Assembly (NCBI RefSeq): GCF_025465945.1 | Contig: NZ_JANLNW010000028.1 | Location: 28,303 to 92,302, forward strand | Direction of reading: 5' to 3' | Source: Pseudomonas sp. 6D_7.1_Bac1 | GTDB taxonomy: Bacteria > Pseudomonadota > Gammaproteobacteria > Pseudomonadales > Pseudomonadaceae | DNA length: 64,000 nucleotides | Shown here: positions 1-8,197 of the stretch, in pieces | Numbering within the stretch: the first letter of the stretch is position 1 | Layout of the letters: every line of letters begins with the position of its first letter | The notes under the pieces: generated by a model | Databases searched by the model: none | Told to the model about the DNA's origin: nothing | What the model saw: the letters and a program-made list of their open reading frames with translations, nothing else | Translations under genes and position numbers: made by a program

Positions 1-325
1 CAATAGGACCACTGTTGCAATCTGTATAGAAAAAGGCCGAAATCAGCCATCCACCATCCGCCAGGAGGCACACGCCTTCGACTTGGTTTAAGGTAAGCCC
101 CTCCAAATTCATATCAATGACGCCGTCGGCACCGAAGCTGCGATCTGGGGTTCCGTCGACATTCAGCCGAGTGAGCGAGAAATCAGCCACAACGAGTAAC
201 TGGCCTGAAGATAGCGTGACAAGGACACCGGGGCTGTATCTAGGCGGCCCGGGGAGCGGAAAAACGACAAGGCCGCTCTCACCAAAAGAAGGATCAAGAT
301 GACTCGATTGTATTTGTTGTTTCAT
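1..325 (-). CDS. Delta-60-repeat (beta-propeller-like) protein, N-terminal fragment cut by the window edge
   Basis: An open frame begins at an ATG at 323-325 and stays open to the left edge for 108 codons, so only the N-terminus is present. It shows two copies of the delta-60 repeat pattern: LDPSFGESGLVVF near residues 10-22 and DGTPDRSFGADGVID near residues 58-72, each followed by a hydrophobic strand such as LLVVADFSL. Such repeats are known from large secreted or surface proteins that probably fold as beta-propellers; their function is mostly unknown. No signal peptide is visible. The function of this protein cannot be told from the fragment. The frame and repeats are seen directly; the fold is inferred. 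Confidence 0.75.
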   Translation of the reverse strand, partial: MKQQIQSSHLDPSFGESGLVVFPLPGPPRYSPGVLVTLSSGQLLVVADFSLTRLNVDGTPDRSFGADGVIDMNLEGLTLNQVEGVCLLADGGWLISAFFYTDCNSGPI

Positions 326-475
326 GACCGCGCTCCATCGTAGTGAACGAGCCCCCGCAGGAGCACCGTCCACAGTAAAGCATGGGGCCAGAAGCCAACA
401 CACCTGTCAGATTTAACAGTAAGACAGTCTTTAGAAGCCTTTTTTATGACTCTTCAAGCCAAAGTCTGTAGCTCC

Positions 476-862
476 TTAACGGGCTGCAGGAGGCTTCTTC
501 CTCGGCTTCAAATACTTGGTCAACCCCTGGAACCACATCACCAGCGCCGGGTTGCCCTTGATCTGAATCGACTTGTCCTGAATCCCGGTCATGAACGCCA
601 ACTGCTTGTTCTTCGCCTGCATCGTGGCAAAGCCATAAGCGGCATCTTTAAAGGCAATCGCAAACGCAGGCTCCGCATACACCCCGGACTGGCTGGTAAT
701 GCGCTGACCTTTCACCACGAAGTGCCGCGCCACCTTGCCGTCCAGCGTCTGCAACTGGAACACCAACTCTTTATCACCCAACTGCTGCTGAAACGCCGGA
801 TTGGTCCGACTGGCCTTGCGCATTAGCAAGCCCATCATCCACAGAAGAAAACGAAATTTCAT
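476..862 (-). CDS. Small SCP2-like conserved protein
   Basis: A 128-residue protein with the Pseudomonas-type start MKFRFLLWMMGLLMRKASRTNPAF. I chose the ATG at 862 over the in-frame TTG at 868 because a GGGGC tract lies just upstream. The body alternates strands and helices (VFQLQTLDGKVARHFVV, then GVYAEPAFAIAFKDAAYGFA) and ends with ALVMWFQGLTKYLKP, which resembles SCP2 sterol-carrier-like proteins that bind hydrophobic ligands. It has a basic tail (PRKKPPAAR). It is a single gene with no obvious operon partner. An overlapping plus-strand frame at 446-826 is a shadow. The SCP2 assignment is by resemblance only. Confidence 0.7.
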   Translation of the reverse strand: MKFRFLLWMMGLLMRKASRTNPAFQQQLGDKELVFQLQTLDGKVARHFVVKGQRITSQSGVYAEPAFAIAFKDAAYGFATMQAKNKQLAFMTGIQDKSIQIKGNPALVMWFQGLTKYLKPRKKPPAAR

Positions 863-1011
863 GCCCAAGCCCCAAAAGAAAAATGAACGCTGGCGCAGTG
901 TAGCGGCTTAAACCCAGAACGCCACCGTTGCACAGCGTTAGAAGAAGATGAAGCGCTTTTTAAGCACGATGACCACCAAGTCACACTTCTCAAAGCCCAC
1001 CACATCCCCCC

Positions 1012-1060
1012 GTAGCAGCTGCCGAAGGCGGCGTTCGGCCGCGCAGCGGTCGTAAAACCA
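1012..1060. repeat. Single REP-type element
   Basis: A GTAGCAGCTGCCGAAGG segment is followed by an imperfect palindrome around GGCGTTCGGCC and then GCAGCGGTCGTAAAACC. It is the same family as the inverted pair downstream of ubiA (37275-37405). It lies between the SCP2-like gene and the DUF6124 gene, and short frames through it are not genes. Confidence 0.75.
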
Positions 1061-1134
1061 GACACCTCGGTCTCGGCCCCATCCCAGCCCCATTGGCCTC
1101 GGACATTTCCTTCAAGTTGTAGCGGTGTTCAGTA

Positions 1135-1345
1135 ACTAGCCCGGCCTGCGGGTCAGGGCTAGTCTCACCCTGTCACCAAAAAACGGTGACTCGGACGTGC
1201 AAGTCCGGTCCAGGTGCACAATCGTAGATGGCTATTCATCGAGCGTTTTTCTATGCTCGCGAATCGTTATGGCGGCTGTGCGTCGGAGACCTTCGGGTCT
1301 GCCGGGTTCCTGGACCGGTCTTGCACACCAACGCACAGCTGCCAC
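1135..1345 (+). promoter_or_regulatory. Hairpin-rich leader or small-RNA candidate upstream of the DUF6124 gene
   Basis: The 540 bases between 863 and 1402 carry no convincing gene. From 1135 they hold consecutive inverted repeats: ACTAGCCC (1135-1142) with GGGCTAGT (1156-1163); GTCACC (1172-1177) with GGTGAC (1185-1190); CGGAC (1192-1196) with GTCCG (1203-1207); and a long stem of GGCGGCTGTGCGT (1271-1283) with ACGCACAGCTGCC (1331-1343, one mismatch). The long stem encloses AGACC-TTCG-GGTCT (1287-1300), a UUCG-capped hairpin. The array ends about 60 bases before the DUF6124 start. This could be a structured 5' leader, an independent small RNA or a mobile remnant. The hairpins are seen directly; the role is inferred. 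Confidence 0.45.
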
Positions 1346-1402
1346 CTCTTTCGAAGCGCAAGCGAAACGGTGTCAGCTCCTTAGTTCCAGGGAGATACAC
1401 CC

Positions 1403-1792
1403 ATGTTCAAAGCAACGCCTAATCCACCGGAAGACTCAGCAACATCCCCCTACGAATCCCTAGATTCAAAAAAACTCCACGAAGCCGCCGAACGCGCCCT
1501 CGACCACCACCTCGGCACACCCCCACCCAAAATCCACCTCGCCGACGCCCGCAAAGGCCAACTCTTCATCGTCGCCCCAGACGTCGACACCGACAGCCTC
1601 CTGGCCAACGCCTCCGAAGACATCGCCTCCATCAAAGCCATCGCCGGCGACCTCGCCTTCGAAATCGAAGGCTCCCGCCGCAACGTCGCCCTCGCCATCT
1701 ACCGCATGGCCGAAGGCGCACAACTGCTCATAGACCGCGCCATGGACAACCTCGACCCACCGAATCCGGTGGAGTATCGGGTCAAGGTGTAG
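1403..1792 (+). CDS. DUF6124 family protein
   Basis: A 129-residue soluble protein of a family found mainly in Pseudomonas and of unknown function. The recognisable features are a proline-rich start (MFKATPNPPEDS), the segment KKLHEAAERALDHHL, the stretch FIVAPDVDTDSLLANASEDIAS near residues 51-72, and a C-terminal helix that ends in an AEGAQLLIDRAMD-like segment. The start follows GGGAGATACACCC, a good ribosome binding site. It stands alone on the plus strand between minus-strand genes. The unusual leader upstream (see 1135-1345) may regulate it. The family call is by recognition of its conserved pattern. Confidence 0.75.
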   Translation: MFKATPNPPEDSATSPYESLDSKKLHEAAERALDHHLGTPPPKIHLADARKGQLFIVAPDVDTDSLLANASEDIASIKAIAGDLAFEIEGSRRNVALAIYRMAEGAQLLIDRAMDNLDPPNPVEYRVKV

Positions 1793-1935
1793 GGTTAGTC
1801 GCAAGTTGAGAAGACAGGGGATAGGTTTGTTTGAGAGCCAACTTCATCAGAGAAGACATTTAAATAAATCTCTCCCCCATTTCCTCTCCAAAGCAGTTGA
1901 AGGGCGCGTTGCGCACCCTTCATCACCGGGTCGTA

Positions 1936-3303
1936 CTAATAGCAGTTGCTGGCCGCTATCGGATCAGTCACTTCCGACTGAAGTCGTTTAACAGCATTGA
2001 GACCCGACTCGTAACCTTTGTTGGCAGCAAGCTGATAACAGGCCAAGGCTCGGGGAATATCCTTTTTACCGAGATCGCCACTTTCCCAATGAGAGCCCAA
2101 CGAAACGAACGCATTCGTTGACCCCATGGAAGCGGCACGAATCAGCTCTTTTTCAACCTCAATTGGTCGCTGACATGGCCCTTCCCCAGCCGTTTCATTG
2201 CCAAAACAATAGAAGCCTGCCAGGGACTCAGCCCCGCCCGGTGAATTAACGGCCGACGCTTTGAACAAAGCCTCGACTTTGCCGTATTCCAACTGCGGCG
2301 CCATACCCGACAGACTCAGCCCAGCAGCAGCCAAACTCGACTCAGGATCGCCTGAAGCGGCCGCGCACAGGTAATTTTCCAAGGCTGCTTCAAAAAGCTC
2401 GCGCGTCAGCCGGTATTGCTCAAGACCACCCAAGCCAACAAATCCCAGTGCGCGCTGTGAGCAGAAACTCTCCGCGCGACTCATCGACCGCGTACTTGCT
2501 ACAGAAAGTTCTTTTTCGGGAATCGACCAATCCTCAACCCCAACAAGCGTCCAGCAGGCCTTCCTCGAAAAATTGAAGATCTTGATATTGCTGTTGCCGG
2601 CACGTTTATCCAAGACGTTAACGCGACGGTCATCTACCTTCTCGATTTCTATCCCTTCCACCTTCCCATCGGGTATCGCAACCATTAACGGAAACGCCAA
2701 ATCACGTCCGACCTCGGCAGTGACGTAAGGCTCAATCCGCCCTATATCCGACGTTCCCTTTAACACCAACAGCTTCACCGCCTGCGCCGTTAGCCGCTTT
2801 TGCGATTCGGCATTAACGGAAAATTCGGGCAAAAACTGAGCGAAGTCTTGCGAAGGGCACGAGCCACGCCCAATTGCCGACCCACTCCCACTATCGGACG
2901 CGATGTTGTCCAGAAACACCGACCGTTCACGGCTCATGTTGGCAATACAATTGTTGACTGCTGTCACATATGCCGACGAGCCTGCTTCCGTCTCCAACGC
3001 ATCAATCAGGCAATCGGTATCACGCAATTTGATCCAGGCCCGCTGAGCCTCTTGAACCTTTGCCTTGTGTTCCGCAGCTAGCACTGGATCAGTCTGATAC
3101 CCGCCTTCAAGCCGCACCATCAGTTCTTGATAACTCGCGTTCAACTGCGCGTCAGCAGCAGCCTTCGCACTCACAGAACACCTTTCACCCTGAGAGTTCG
3201 TTGCGACATCAACACATGCGTCTTGAGCAAGTGCAGCGGGTACTAGTGGCGACAAACAATTAACCAGCGTGCAAAAAAATATATGCACCCAAAGCCTGCT
3301 CAT
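1936..3303 (-). CDS. Exported LprI-domain protein with Sel1-like repeats, candidate T6SS immunity protein
   Basis: A 455-residue protein with a signal peptide (cleavage likely after PAALA, residue 26). Residues about 28-135 carry the LprI/DUF1311 pattern: LNASYQELM, then EAQRAWIKLRDTDC, paired cysteines, and CIANMSRERSVFL. LprI of Mycobacterium is a lysozyme inhibitor. The C-terminal third has Sel1-like helical repeats (ALFKASAVNSPGGAESLAG; ALACYQLAANKGYESGL). It is the last of three exported proteins behind the GH19 effector at 5436, so a periplasmic immunity role is plausible. Sel1 repeats usually mediate protein contacts. It could instead be a general envelope protein. Domains are seen; the immunity role is inferred. 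Confidence 0.75.
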   Translation of the reverse strand: MSRLWVHIFFCTLVNCLSPLVPAALAQDACVDVATNSQGERCSVSAKAAADAQLNASYQELMVRLEGGYQTDPVLAAEHKAKVQEAQRAWIKLRDTDCLIDALETEAGSSAYVTAVNNCIANMSRERSVFLDNIASDSGSGSAIGRGSCPSQDFAQFLPEFSVNAESQKRLTAQAVKLLVLKGTSDIGRIEPYVTAEVGRDLAFPLMVAIPDGKVEGIEIEKVDDRRVNVLDKRAGNSNIKIFNFSRKACWTLVGVEDWSIPEKELSVASTRSMSRAESFCSQRALGFVGLGGLEQYRLTRELFEAALENYLCAAASGDPESSLAAAGLSLSGMAPQLEYGKVEALFKASAVNSPGGAESLAGFYCFGNETAGEGPCQRPIEVEKELIRAASMGSTNAFVSLGSHWESGDLGKKDIPRALACYQLAANKGYESGLNAVKRLQSEVTDPIAASNCY

Positions 3304-3372
3304 AGAAAAATCCCTTACGCATCAATTCCCGAAGATAAAAAATTGAACACTAATTATTAAAGCGAGCCTGCA

Positions 3373-4509
3373 CTATTCATCCGGTGCTATAGCTATCTTC
3401 AGCATGGAGCCCTCAAGATATACAATGGCCTCCCGACCATTCACTTCAACTGGTGTAGGGTTTTGAATCACCGCATGGTCATTCGCGTCAACAATCTTAG
3501 CGAGTGTCTTATCGACTACATTGGCTCGCCAGATCGTCTCGTCACCGTTTTTAAAATAAAATACCGGGCGTGGTTTACTCCAAATAGGATTAAAGATATT
3601 CCAACCTATTGCCGGCATATTAGTAGGTGCGACGATTTCGAATCCAGGCGTGTGCGAGTAGTAAATTTTCAGCTGACTGAACATATCGCTACCACTAAAG
3701 AGCAAGCCGCCTCTGGCGTTTTCATTAGTGTTTGACCACTGCTGGAATAGCAGGCTGCTTTCCGCTGGCTCTGCGCTCGAGCCCAGCTTGTAAACCATTC
3801 CTTTTATCAGATTTTTCGTTATTTGTTGCCGATAGTAAAAGGCCCCATCAAAAATCCCGGCAAACCTTTTTCCGTCGTCATTGCTACCTAGGTCTATTGC
3901 ACCATCGAAGCCGATGTTTTTCGCAATGGTGTGAACAATGGGTTGAGCCATTGGACTTTTATCTACGTATTCGTACAAGCTACCTCTATAACAAGCCATT
4001 GTGACGTCATAGTACCCCTCAAAAGCTATAACATATAACATGCCTGACAACGTTTCTGCGGACAGAATGAAACGTTCAGCGACATTTTTTTCATTCGGAA
4101 GACCCGCTAGCTCCACGGTTTTCCATGAGCGATCGTATTGCGTATAAGCTTTATTTTCTGGCAGCAACTTTATGTCTTTTCCAGTGACTGAAACAACCTC
4201 CGGCAACGGTGTTAAAAAGCGAATTTGTTGATCGTAAGCATCTTCCAGACACTCCGTTGACTCGCAGGTATTGCGTATTGATGCAAGCCAGTCACTTTCG
4301 ATAACTTGGAAAGTTCGCCGATTTTTCAACGGCTTAAACACTGCACTTAGCTGCTCATCCAACGTAGACAAGGAGGGAGTATCACAGATTTTCTTTTCCA
4401 TTTCTGTGGATGCCTTACCGCAGTCGAATCCTGCGGACTGGGCATAGGAATCAAATAGAAATAGCGCGACAAATGCTATTCCAGCAGTAAAAAAATTTGA
4501 TACTTTCAT
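3373..4509 (-). CDS. Exported protein with N-terminal LprI-type domain, candidate T6SS immunity protein
   Basis: A 378-residue protein. I chose the ATG at 4509 because it gives a clean signal peptide (MKVSNFFTAGIAFVALFLF, then SYAQSA) and has GAAGG upstream; the longer frame from 4566 has no such logic. Residues about 26-85 match the LprI N-terminal pattern: FDCGKASTEMEKKICD, LSTLDEQLSAVF, W plus RNTC, then a YDQQIRFL helix, with four conserved cysteines. The remaining about 290 residues are not recognised and are rich in strands. The gene appears A/T-rich next to the T6SS core. Its place behind a lysozyme-like effector suggests periplasmic protection. Confidence 0.75.
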   Translation of the reverse strand: MKVSNFFTAGIAFVALFLFDSYAQSAGFDCGKASTEMEKKICDTPSLSTLDEQLSAVFKPLKNRRTFQVIESDWLASIRNTCESTECLEDAYDQQIRFLTPLPEVVSVTGKDIKLLPENKAYTQYDRSWKTVELAGLPNEKNVAERFILSAETLSGMLYVIAFEGYYDVTMACYRGSLYEYVDKSPMAQPIVHTIAKNIGFDGAIDLGSNDDGKRFAGIFDGAFYYRQQITKNLIKGMVYKLGSSAEPAESSLLFQQWSNTNENARGGLLFSGSDMFSQLKIYYSHTPGFEIVAPTNMPAIGWNIFNPIWSKPRPVFYFKNGDETIWRANVVDKTLAKIVDANDHAVIQNPTPVEVNGREAIVYLEGSMLKIAIAPDE

Positions 4510-4662
4510 AAACACAGCCTTCAGGTCAATTTCAGTACAGATTGTGCGAAAGGGAGGACCCTGCAATTAAAAACTGCAGGGTGAGTAGGCTTTTAACCTT
4601 GACTCGAGACCGGCTAATGGGTGTCCTCTTTAGCCACTTAACATCACATGCAATATCTAATG

Positions 4663-5418
4663 TCAGCACCCGTCCACATTTTCGCAAAGGACCCAACCGC
4701 GTATTTCTTTTTTCTTCGCTGTTGTGTAAAGAATAGAGACCCATCCGGCTGAGACAGCCTCCTGCTTTACCTTGTCGCCCTTTACCAAATACATCTTTGT
4801 ATCAGTTGCCATGGACTTCAACGAATATATTGACGTCTTTTTATTAACATTTAGATCAGGTAGGTTATCGCTCGCCCAGCCACGGTAATTTTTAGACGCC
4901 AGTTGAGAAACAACAGCATCGCGGGTCTTGAAAGGATAGGTGTAAATCGGCTTATCGTCATTGTCGTCTGGAGAGAGGACGTCAGCACCACTTCCGAAGT
5001 AATCCGTTAATTTTTTATCGAGGGTGAACCCTCCCTCGGCTTTGTGAAACACCATAACGCTGAAATAGTCGCTTCCGTAGCTTACCCCGGTAAAGGCACG
5101 AATAGGTGCGCTATGAATAACAAATAGCTCATTCTCACCACTCACTACATTTTCTGTGAAAACGTCTCGTACCTCGCCAGGATCTGCAACATAAGGCAAC
5201 CGTGAAATGAATTTTGTGATACCGGTAGAGCAATCAAGAAAGCTGACGCCAAGCCCCATTTCCGGGTTTGGCTTACCCTCATCCTCAAGTACGGCGATTG
5301 AGCTGAAAACAATCACCCCCCCCTCTACCGCTAACGGTGGATAAGGTGCGTCCTTAGGTGCCTCACATGCGAAAGCATAGGAAGCACCAAAAAAAATCAC
5401 CGAAACCAATAAACGCAT
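4663..5418 (-). CDS. Exported protein with C-terminal SH3-like domain, candidate immunity protein
   Basis: A 251-residue protein starting at the ATG at 5418, directly preceded by a CAGGGGGTT ribosome binding site and giving a signal peptide MRLLVSVIFFGASYAFAC. The last about 60 residues (LVKGDKVKQEAVSAGWVSILY, then KEIRGWVLCENV) look like a bacterial SH3-like fold. The middle is not recognised. It begins 18 bases after the effector gene ends and is the closest downstream partner, the usual position of the cognate immunity gene. The SH3-like fold echoes the SH3-like repeats inside the effector. The immunity function is inferred from position and export alone. Confidence 0.7.
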   Translation of the reverse strand: MRLLVSVIFFGASYAFACEAPKDAPYPPLAVEGGVIVFSSIAVLEDEGKPNPEMGLGVSFLDCSTGITKFISRLPYVADPGEVRDVFTENVVSGENELFVIHSAPIRAFTGVSYGSDYFSVMVFHKAEGGFTLDKKLTDYFGSGADVLSPDDNDDKPIYTYPFKTRDAVVSQLASKNYRGWASDNLPDLNVNKKTSIYSLKSMATDTKMYLVKGDKVKQEAVSAGWVSILYTTAKKKEIRGWVLCENVDGC

Positions 5419-5435
5419 AACCCCCTGAAAACAAA

Positions 5436-8144
5436 TCATCCCGCACACCCCCCAAAATCACTATTTATTAATGCGATAATCTCCTTGCTAAATGTCTTCC
5501 GATTAGCAAGCTGATCCAATCCTGTATTGATTTTCCTAGTAACGTTTTTAATTTTCAAGTCAATATCTAAAGAGGTGTCATCCGCAATAATCCCAATATT
5601 GTTAACTTTCCAAAACCAGCAACCCGATGCAATAATCGCATTGACATCGGTTTCAGCTAACGATGGGGTTGCATCGATCTGTATACCAATGGCGTCGGCA
5701 CATCTCCTGTAGGTCTCGTAAAATGTAAGATGCAGAAGTCCGCGCCCTCGGTAGTCGTTGTTCGGATAGTCGCTGCTTCCAAAACTGTGCTGCCCATATG
5801 CTGGGTCGTTACCCAACAAATGATCATCAATATATTGTAACTTCTGTTGATTTGTAAGGTTAAGTCCTTTACGAATAAAGCCGTTGTTGATCGCCGTGGG
5901 CGCCAACGCAAACAAACTAGTCGGTGTAAACGTCGCGCGTGAGTAATTCAAGCTCTCTCTAAACTTAGTAAACCTTTGCGTCTCGACTTTACCCTGCCCC
6001 AATATTAGGGCCACCTGAGAACAGGTAGTAATTCCATACTTTCCAAAAAGTACATTCGCAGTATCGGCGAAGTCTTTGATAAATCCATCTGACACTGACG
6101 GGGCTACAATCTTCCTCATAAACTGTGGTGTAAGGGCGATATTTTTCCCGCACTTCTTACACTTGCTAGACCCTGACCTAAGAAAACTTGAAACTAGTCC
6201 AACAGGATGAATATGCTGCACATTAATATCGCTAGTTATTCCTTGCTGTCCAACCAACTTATCCCACCAACCCAAACGCTCAATCCGCGCCTTCTCTTCA
6301 ACCCATCCCTTATGCGGATCCGAGTCGTTATGCCCCATCAGTTCATCCAGGGCATCCCATTTTTCTGACTTGTATTGCCACTCGCTTTCGTAGCGTGTGA
6401 CCATCTGAGAAATAGGTTGAGAGAACCAAGGCTTACCGAGAGCTTCTGTTATTTCTTCAGGTTTGAGTTTGCTATCACCATTCTTATCGAGGATTTTATA
6501 CAGCTGTTTCTTCGTAAGACTATCGTCAGCGTTTCCAACGTTCGGCAGGTAAGTAGCACGCTCCTCATCATTCAGACTTTCCTGCGCATGAAGAAACGCA
6601 GCCAAGTGGTCCACATTGCTGACAGTTTCTTCGATAAAAGTGAAGCCTTCCCACTCAAAGGGCGAATGGCGCGACAACGTGGTGTCCGGTTCCGCGAACC
6701 AACCGTTGATCTCGTTGCCATCCGCGTCGCCCAGCAGTCCATCTAGACGCCACCAAAACGTGTAGGTGGTTGTTCCGCCCATGACGACAGGCACCTTGAT
6801 TTTCTTCTCGGCAGGTAACGCTTCCAGCACACTGACAGGAACCAAAAAATCATAGCCGACCTTTTTGTGGGCGTCGGTCACTTTGGGTGGGTTCGTAGCG
6901 TTCATGCCTTGCACGTGAGTGATCAACAGGCTGTCTTTGGGGATCTTGAGCAGTGTCTTCTCGGTAGCCGGCAAACTGGAGGCCTTGGACTTGCTCAGCT
7001 CAGTAAACGCCTTGACGTCTTCGCAACTGAACACTTCCAGATGCAGCAAATTCTTCGGTGCGGGGTCCGAGTGGTTCTGATATTTCCCTACATGACCAAT
7101 CAGGCTGCCAGCTTTTATAGGAAATGGTCGCTCCAACAGATGAACCGTATTCTTCTCAGCTGGTTCACTCTTCGTTTCAAGCAAACTCTTCCGGATATAA
7201 CCGAGTATTCCGTTGCTAGCGGTCAGAGCGGGAATAGAGCTACCGCTGACGATTTCTATCAGTTTCTGGTATTCAGTGCTTGCCCCGTCATTCCCGATTT
7301 TTACTTGGGTCCCAATAGGCAATATGGCCGTTGTGGCGCTTGTCTGGTTAGCACCCGCATGAACGGCAAGGCCTTTTTGAGGTGGGGTCATCTCGTCTTT
7401 CGCTGCAACACCTATGACGTAGCTGTTAGGTGTTGGACCATCCGTCATTTCTCCTTTGTAGACCCACCCGGTTCCCGGGGGGAGACTGGCATCCGCAGGA
7501 GTGACATTCACCACCTTGAGCCAACCGTGATCCTCTTCACCCGTCTCTACGAGTGTGCCGCGAGGCAACACGGTTAAGACAGTGCCGTAACCAGGATTAT
7601 TCTTCGGCCCCTGTCGAACCCTCAGTCCTAGAATTTTGTCATTAGCTGATGCCTTGACCTGAGATATGCCACCACTCCAGAACGCGGGCCGATCTAATGC
7701 GGGAGTTAAACGATAACCCTCCCAATCCAGCAAATGCATATACAGACTGAAAAAGGTCAGGCTTGGCCCTGCCGCAGCTGGCGCACCAGGGGCAGGTGCT
7801 GGCGCAGGAGGCATGGGAACCTCCAAACGGTGTTTAACCAACACAAAACCTGTTGAAAAGACTGAATGCGTCGAGCCGAAATCTGATTTTGGATAAACCT
7901 CATCAATGCGGTAGGCAACCACCTCGCCATCCGCAATACAGCGCACCTCGGCCTTATCCCCCACCAGCCCTGTGGCCTCGTCGAAGTGAATACCACCATG
8001 CCATAGGCCATTGGAGCCCAATGGGTAGTAACCATCCTTGGCCTGCGCCAATGCCTTGTAATACTGCTGTGGATCCGTCGCTTCTGCGCCCCCTACTTTG
8101 AAGGGATACGACCATTTCTCTACTTTGCTGGTTGTCTCAGTCAT
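5436..8144 (-). CDS. T6SS cell-wall effector: M23-like region, SH3-like repeats, EF-hand, GH19 domain
   Basis: A 902-residue cytoplasm-made protein without a signal peptide, next to vgrG. I chose the ATG at 8144 (CAGGT upstream) over TTG at 8150. The N-terminal region has M23-like marks WHGGIHFD (H49, H53, D55), YMHL (H137) and LLHLEVF (H368), but the canonical HxxxD/HxH set is imperfect. SH3-like strands lie at about 168-230 and 248-320. A canonical EF-hand loop DKNGDSKLKPEE lies at 553-564, followed by HIHP (644-647) and CKKC (662-665). The C-terminus is GH19-like: likely catalytic E721 and E730 (in RESLNYS) and YRGRGLLHLT from 798. GH19 enzymes cut chitin or peptidoglycan glycan chains, so the toxin probably acts in the prey periplasm. 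Confidence 0.85.
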   Translation of the reverse strand: MTETTSKVEKWSYPFKVGGAEATDPQQYYKALAQAKDGYYPLGSNGLWHGGIHFDEATGLVGDKAEVRCIADGEVVAYRIDEVYPKSDFGSTHSVFSTGFVLVKHRLEVPMPPAPAPAPGAPAAAGPSLTFFSLYMHLLDWEGYRLTPALDRPAFWSGGISQVKASANDKILGLRVRQGPKNNPGYGTVLTVLPRGTLVETGEEDHGWLKVVNVTPADASLPPGTGWVYKGEMTDGPTPNSYVIGVAAKDEMTPPQKGLAVHAGANQTSATTAILPIGTQVKIGNDGASTEYQKLIEIVSGSSIPALTASNGILGYIRKSLLETKSEPAEKNTVHLLERPFPIKAGSLIGHVGKYQNHSDPAPKNLLHLEVFSCEDVKAFTELSKSKASSLPATEKTLLKIPKDSLLITHVQGMNATNPPKVTDAHKKVGYDFLVPVSVLEALPAEKKIKVPVVMGGTTTYTFWWRLDGLLGDADGNEINGWFAEPDTTLSRHSPFEWEGFTFIEETVSNVDHLAAFLHAQESLNDEERATYLPNVGNADDSLTKKQLYKILDKNGDSKLKPEEITEALGKPWFSQPISQMVTRYESEWQYKSEKWDALDELMGHNDSDPHKGWVEEKARIERLGWWDKLVGQQGITSDINVQHIHPVGLVSSFLRSGSSKCKKCGKNIALTPQFMRKIVAPSVSDGFIKDFADTANVLFGKYGITTCSQVALILGQGKVETQRFTKFRESLNYSRATFTPTSLFALAPTAINNGFIRKGLNLTNQQKLQYIDDHLLGNDPAYGQHSFGSSDYPNNDYRGRGLLHLTFYETYRRCADAIGIQIDATPSLAETDVNAIIASGCWFWKVNNIGIIADDTSLDIDLKIKNVTRKINTGLDQLANRKTFSKEIIALINSDFGGCAG

Positions 8145-8197
8145 TACCAATTACCTGAATCCTGATCCCTGGTGGCTTGGAGTGCCGTCGGTGTCTG

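Noticed and set aside
446..826. A plus-strand frame opposite the SCP2-like gene
   Set aside because: The minus-strand protein has a plausible fold and a better start; the plus frame has no ribosome site or recognisable domain.
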